20,149 nucleotides of DNA from Pseudomonadota bacterium. GTDB lineage: Bacteria; Pseudomonadota; Alphaproteobacteria; Sphingomonadales; Sphingomonadaceae. A model generated the notes under the pieces. It made no database searches. It saw nothing but the letters and a program-made list of their open reading frames with translations, and was not told the origin of the DNA. Of this stretch, positions 18,221-20,149 are shown piece by piece; position 1 is the stretch's first letter; each line of letters opens with the position of its first letter. The stretch covers positions 1 to 20,149 of the forward strand of contig JAEZCS010000135.1 of assembly GCA_023433445.1 (NCBI GenBank). Direction: 5' to 3'. Made by a program: the position numbers and the translations under genes.

Positions 18221-20149
18221 TCACAATCTGGTTTTGAGGGTGACGCCGATCGTGCGAGGATCGCCGATCGTGCCGGTGACGAGCCCGAACGCGCCGGCAT
18301 TGAGCGCCTGAAAATATTGCGTCTCGGTCAGGTTGCGTGCCCACACGCTGATGTCCCACAGGCCGCTGTCTGCGCGGATCCCGATGCGGGCGTTGAGCAG
18401 GCCATATCCGGCCACCTGCGCATAACGACTGTTGCTCGATGAGGTGTTGAAGCTGGAGCGGTGGGAAAAATCTGCGTGGCCGTAGAGCTCGATGCCGCTC
18501 TTCCCAATCGGTTGCGCGACGTCTGCGCCCAGCGAATAGGTGAATTTGGGGACGCCGCCGAGCTGCACGCCGGTCAGGTCCTGCGTGGGTGCAAGGGCTG
18601 CGCTGCGTTCCGGCGCCTGGGGGGCATTTCTATAATCGCGATAGGTCGCATCGATATAGGATGCCGACGCTGTCAGGCTGACCCACTTATTCGGCGCATA
18701 GCTCAGGTCGCCTTCGATCCCGCGGGACCGCACCTTGGGGATGTTGGAGATATATTGGACAAAAGTGCCGATTGCCGTCGGCTCGGTGATCGCGGTTTGA
18801 TAATCGCTGACATCGGTCCAGAAGGCTGCGGCGTTGAACGTCAGGCTGCGACCGAGCCACGCGCTCTTGAAACCCAGTTCAAAGTTATCGACCGTTTCGG
18901 GCTTAACCTGCGGCAACGCCCCATTCGGTATATTGGTGAGGTTGAGGCCACCGGATTTGCTACCACGCGAATAGCTACCGTAGAGGAGCGCGTCTGGCGC
19001 GACCTTCCAGCTCAGCGTGACCAACCCCGAGAGGCTGTTATCCTTGATGGCGGCGGTATAGCTGGTGATCGGATTGAACTGGTTGCGGATCGCGGTGGCG
19101 GCGGCCGCTTCAGCCGCTGGCAATACCGAAAGGTCCGGCCCGGCAATCCACGACTGACGATAGACGCCGTTCTTCGTCTCATGGGTGTAACGAAGGCCGC
19201 CTGTCAGGCTGAGCGCATCGTTGATATTCCAGCTGGCCTGGCCGAACAACGCGTAGCTCTTCGTCGTCGGCTCCGAATAGCTGCGGGTCTCAAAGCCATT
19301 CAGCGCCGCATTCGAGACGACCGGGTTGACGGCCGGGACAAACCAGTTGGGCGCAGCCGATCCATAGGCCGACGCGCCATAGCCGCGGATCGTCTGCCAG
19401 AAATAATAGGCACCGACGGTCCAGTCGATGACATTGCTACCGGTGGAGCCCAGCCGCACTTCCTGGCTGAACTGGCGCTGGCGGTTGGCCTGTTGCGCCT
19501 TGGTGATCACCGGCAGGCTGGTGCTGTCGCCGTCATTGGCCGGGTCCCAGTCCCACCAGCGATAGGCGGTGATGGAGGTCAGCGCCACCCTGCCCAGGTC
19601 CCAGTCGATCTGGCCCGATGCGCCATAGCTCTCCATGAAAGCCTGATAATGGCTGTCAGAATCGCCTTCGCGTGCGAAGGGGTCGGCGGGCGGCAACGTG
19701 TAACCGGCGCGCGAAGTGCGGGCGAAGATGTTGTTGGGGATCGTCGCGCCGCTGTCGTAGGCGCCGAAATACGTAACGGGGATATTCAGCACATAATGCT
19801 GCTTCTGGTGCGCATAGTCGCCAATCAGCCGGATCGAGAGCGCATCCGTTGGCTTGACCAGCAATTGCCCGCGAACGGAGAAATTATCATAGTCCTGCGC
19901 CAACGACCCGTCATGCACGTTGGTCAGGAACCCGTCGCGATGGGTGTCCGCGACCGAGATGCGGAAGGCGGCGCGGTCGGAGATGAGTGGCGCCGACACC
20001 GAAGCGCGCAGCTGGTGAAAGCCATAGTCGCCCAGGCTTAGTTCCCCCTGGGCTTCGGGCGTGAAGCTGGGTTCGCGGCTGGTGATGTTGATCGCACCGG
20101 CGGTCGTGTTTTTGCCGAACAGCGTGCCTTGCGGGCCGCGCAGCACTTC
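18221..20149 (-). CDS. TonB-dependent outer-membrane receptor (5' part outside window)
   Basis: The window holds the last 642 or so codons. It begins inside the plug domain at EVLRGPQGTLFGKNTTAGA, so about 100-150 N-terminal residues (signal peptide, TonB box, first part of the plug) lie beyond the right edge. The rest is a beta-barrel: repeated aromatic-rich strands, SLTGGLRYTHETKNG, LLYGSYSRGSKSGGLNLT, ETVDNFELGFKSAWL, and a C-terminal strand ending GVTLKTRL. It is of the FecA/sphingomonad catabolic TBDT type. It takes up a ligand with TonB energy; co-direction and eight-base spacing with the transporter suggest a shared substrate, likely a sulfated or sulfonated organic compound. Substrate is inferred from neighbours only. 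Confidence 0.93.
   Translation of the reverse strand, partial: EVLRGPQGTLFGKNTTAGAINITSREPSFTPEAQGELSLGDYGFHQLRASVSAPLISDRAAFRISVADTHRDGFLTNVHDGSLAQDYDNFSVRGQLLVKPTDALSIRLIGDYAHQKQHYVLNIPVTYFGAYDSGATIPNNIFARTSRAGYTLPPADPFAREGDSDSHYQAFMESYGASGQIDWDLGRVALTSITAYRWWDWDPANDGDSTSLPVITKAQQANRQRQFSQEVRLGSTGSNVIDWTVGAYYFWQTIRGYGASAYGSAAPNWFVPAVNPVVSNAALNGFETRSYSEPTTKSYALFGQASWNINDALSLTGGLRYTHETKNGVYRQSWIAGPDLSVLPAAEAAAATAIRNQFNPITSYTAAIKDNSLSGLVTLSWKVAPDALLYGSYSRGSKSGGLNLTNIPNGALPQVKPETVDNFELGFKSAWLGRSLTFNAAAFWTDVSDYQTAITEPTAIGTFVQYISNIPKVRSRGIEGDLSYAPNKWVSLTASASYIDATYRDYRNAPQAPERSAALAPTQDLTGVQLGGVPKFTYSLGADVAQPIGKSGIELYGHADFSHRSSFNTSSSNSRYAQVAGYGLLNARIGIRADSGLWDISVWARNLTETQYFQALNAGAFGLVTGTIGDPRTIGVTLKTRL

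Noticed and set aside
18213..18359. N-terminal extension of the MFS transporter
   Set aside because: It overlaps the receptor gene, is Arg/His-rich and unlike a transporter N-terminus; ATG 18212 has a good ribosome site.
18461..20041. Rightward open frame of 526 codons
   Set aside because: It is antisense to the TonB receptor gene and has no recognisable domain.

Overview
The window looks like a chromosome or large-plasmid segment of a GC-rich alphaproteobacterium, most likely a sphingomonad (Sphingomonas/Sphingobium/Novosphingobium type). The grounds are the imuA-imuB-dnaE2 mutagenesis cassette, two alphaproteobacterial-type LexA boxes (GTTC-N7-GTTC), and a TonB receptor/GPH-type transporter/dioxygenase/sulfatase cluster of the sort common in that family. 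The assignment comes from protein character only; there is no rRNA or tRNA gene in view.

Left part (60-7538) is a DNA-damage module. imuA, imuB and dnaE2 run leftward as an overlapping operon behind one LexA box (5845-5859). Beside it a second LexA box (7000-7014) sits between two divergent SRAP-family genes. The leftward one is a canonical abasic-site-crosslinking YedK/HMCES protein, translationally coupled to a DUF1810 gene. The rightward one is a shorter paralogue without the catalytic N-terminal cysteine. Together these make a compact SOS regulon for mutagenic bypass and abasic-site handling.

Middle part (about 7540-13810) looks like an acquired accessory island. It holds a protein with two helix-turn-helix domains fused to a phage-type Dam adenine methyltransferase, two small proteins of unknown function, and a DUF4917 protein with SIR2-like NAD-binding motifs. 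Divergent from the last is an AIPR (abortive-infection phage-resistance) protein with a probable PD-(D/E)xK nuclease end. A truncated P4-type tyrosine-recombinase relic follows. The gene content suggests anti-phage defence. Several palindromes and a strong hairpin lie in its gaps.

Right part (about 13815-20149) is a leftward organosulfur-scavenging cluster. In transcription order it holds a TonB-dependent receptor (5' end outside the window), an MFS/GPH transporter, a TauD/AtsK-like Fe(II)/2-oxoglutarate dioxygenase, a strong intercistronic hairpin, an arylsulfatase broken by an out-of-frame deletion near its N-terminus, and a heavily eroded relic of a formylglycine-generating enzyme. The sulfatase and the enzyme that would activate it appear to be decaying together, while uptake and the oxygenolytic desulfurisation gene remain intact.
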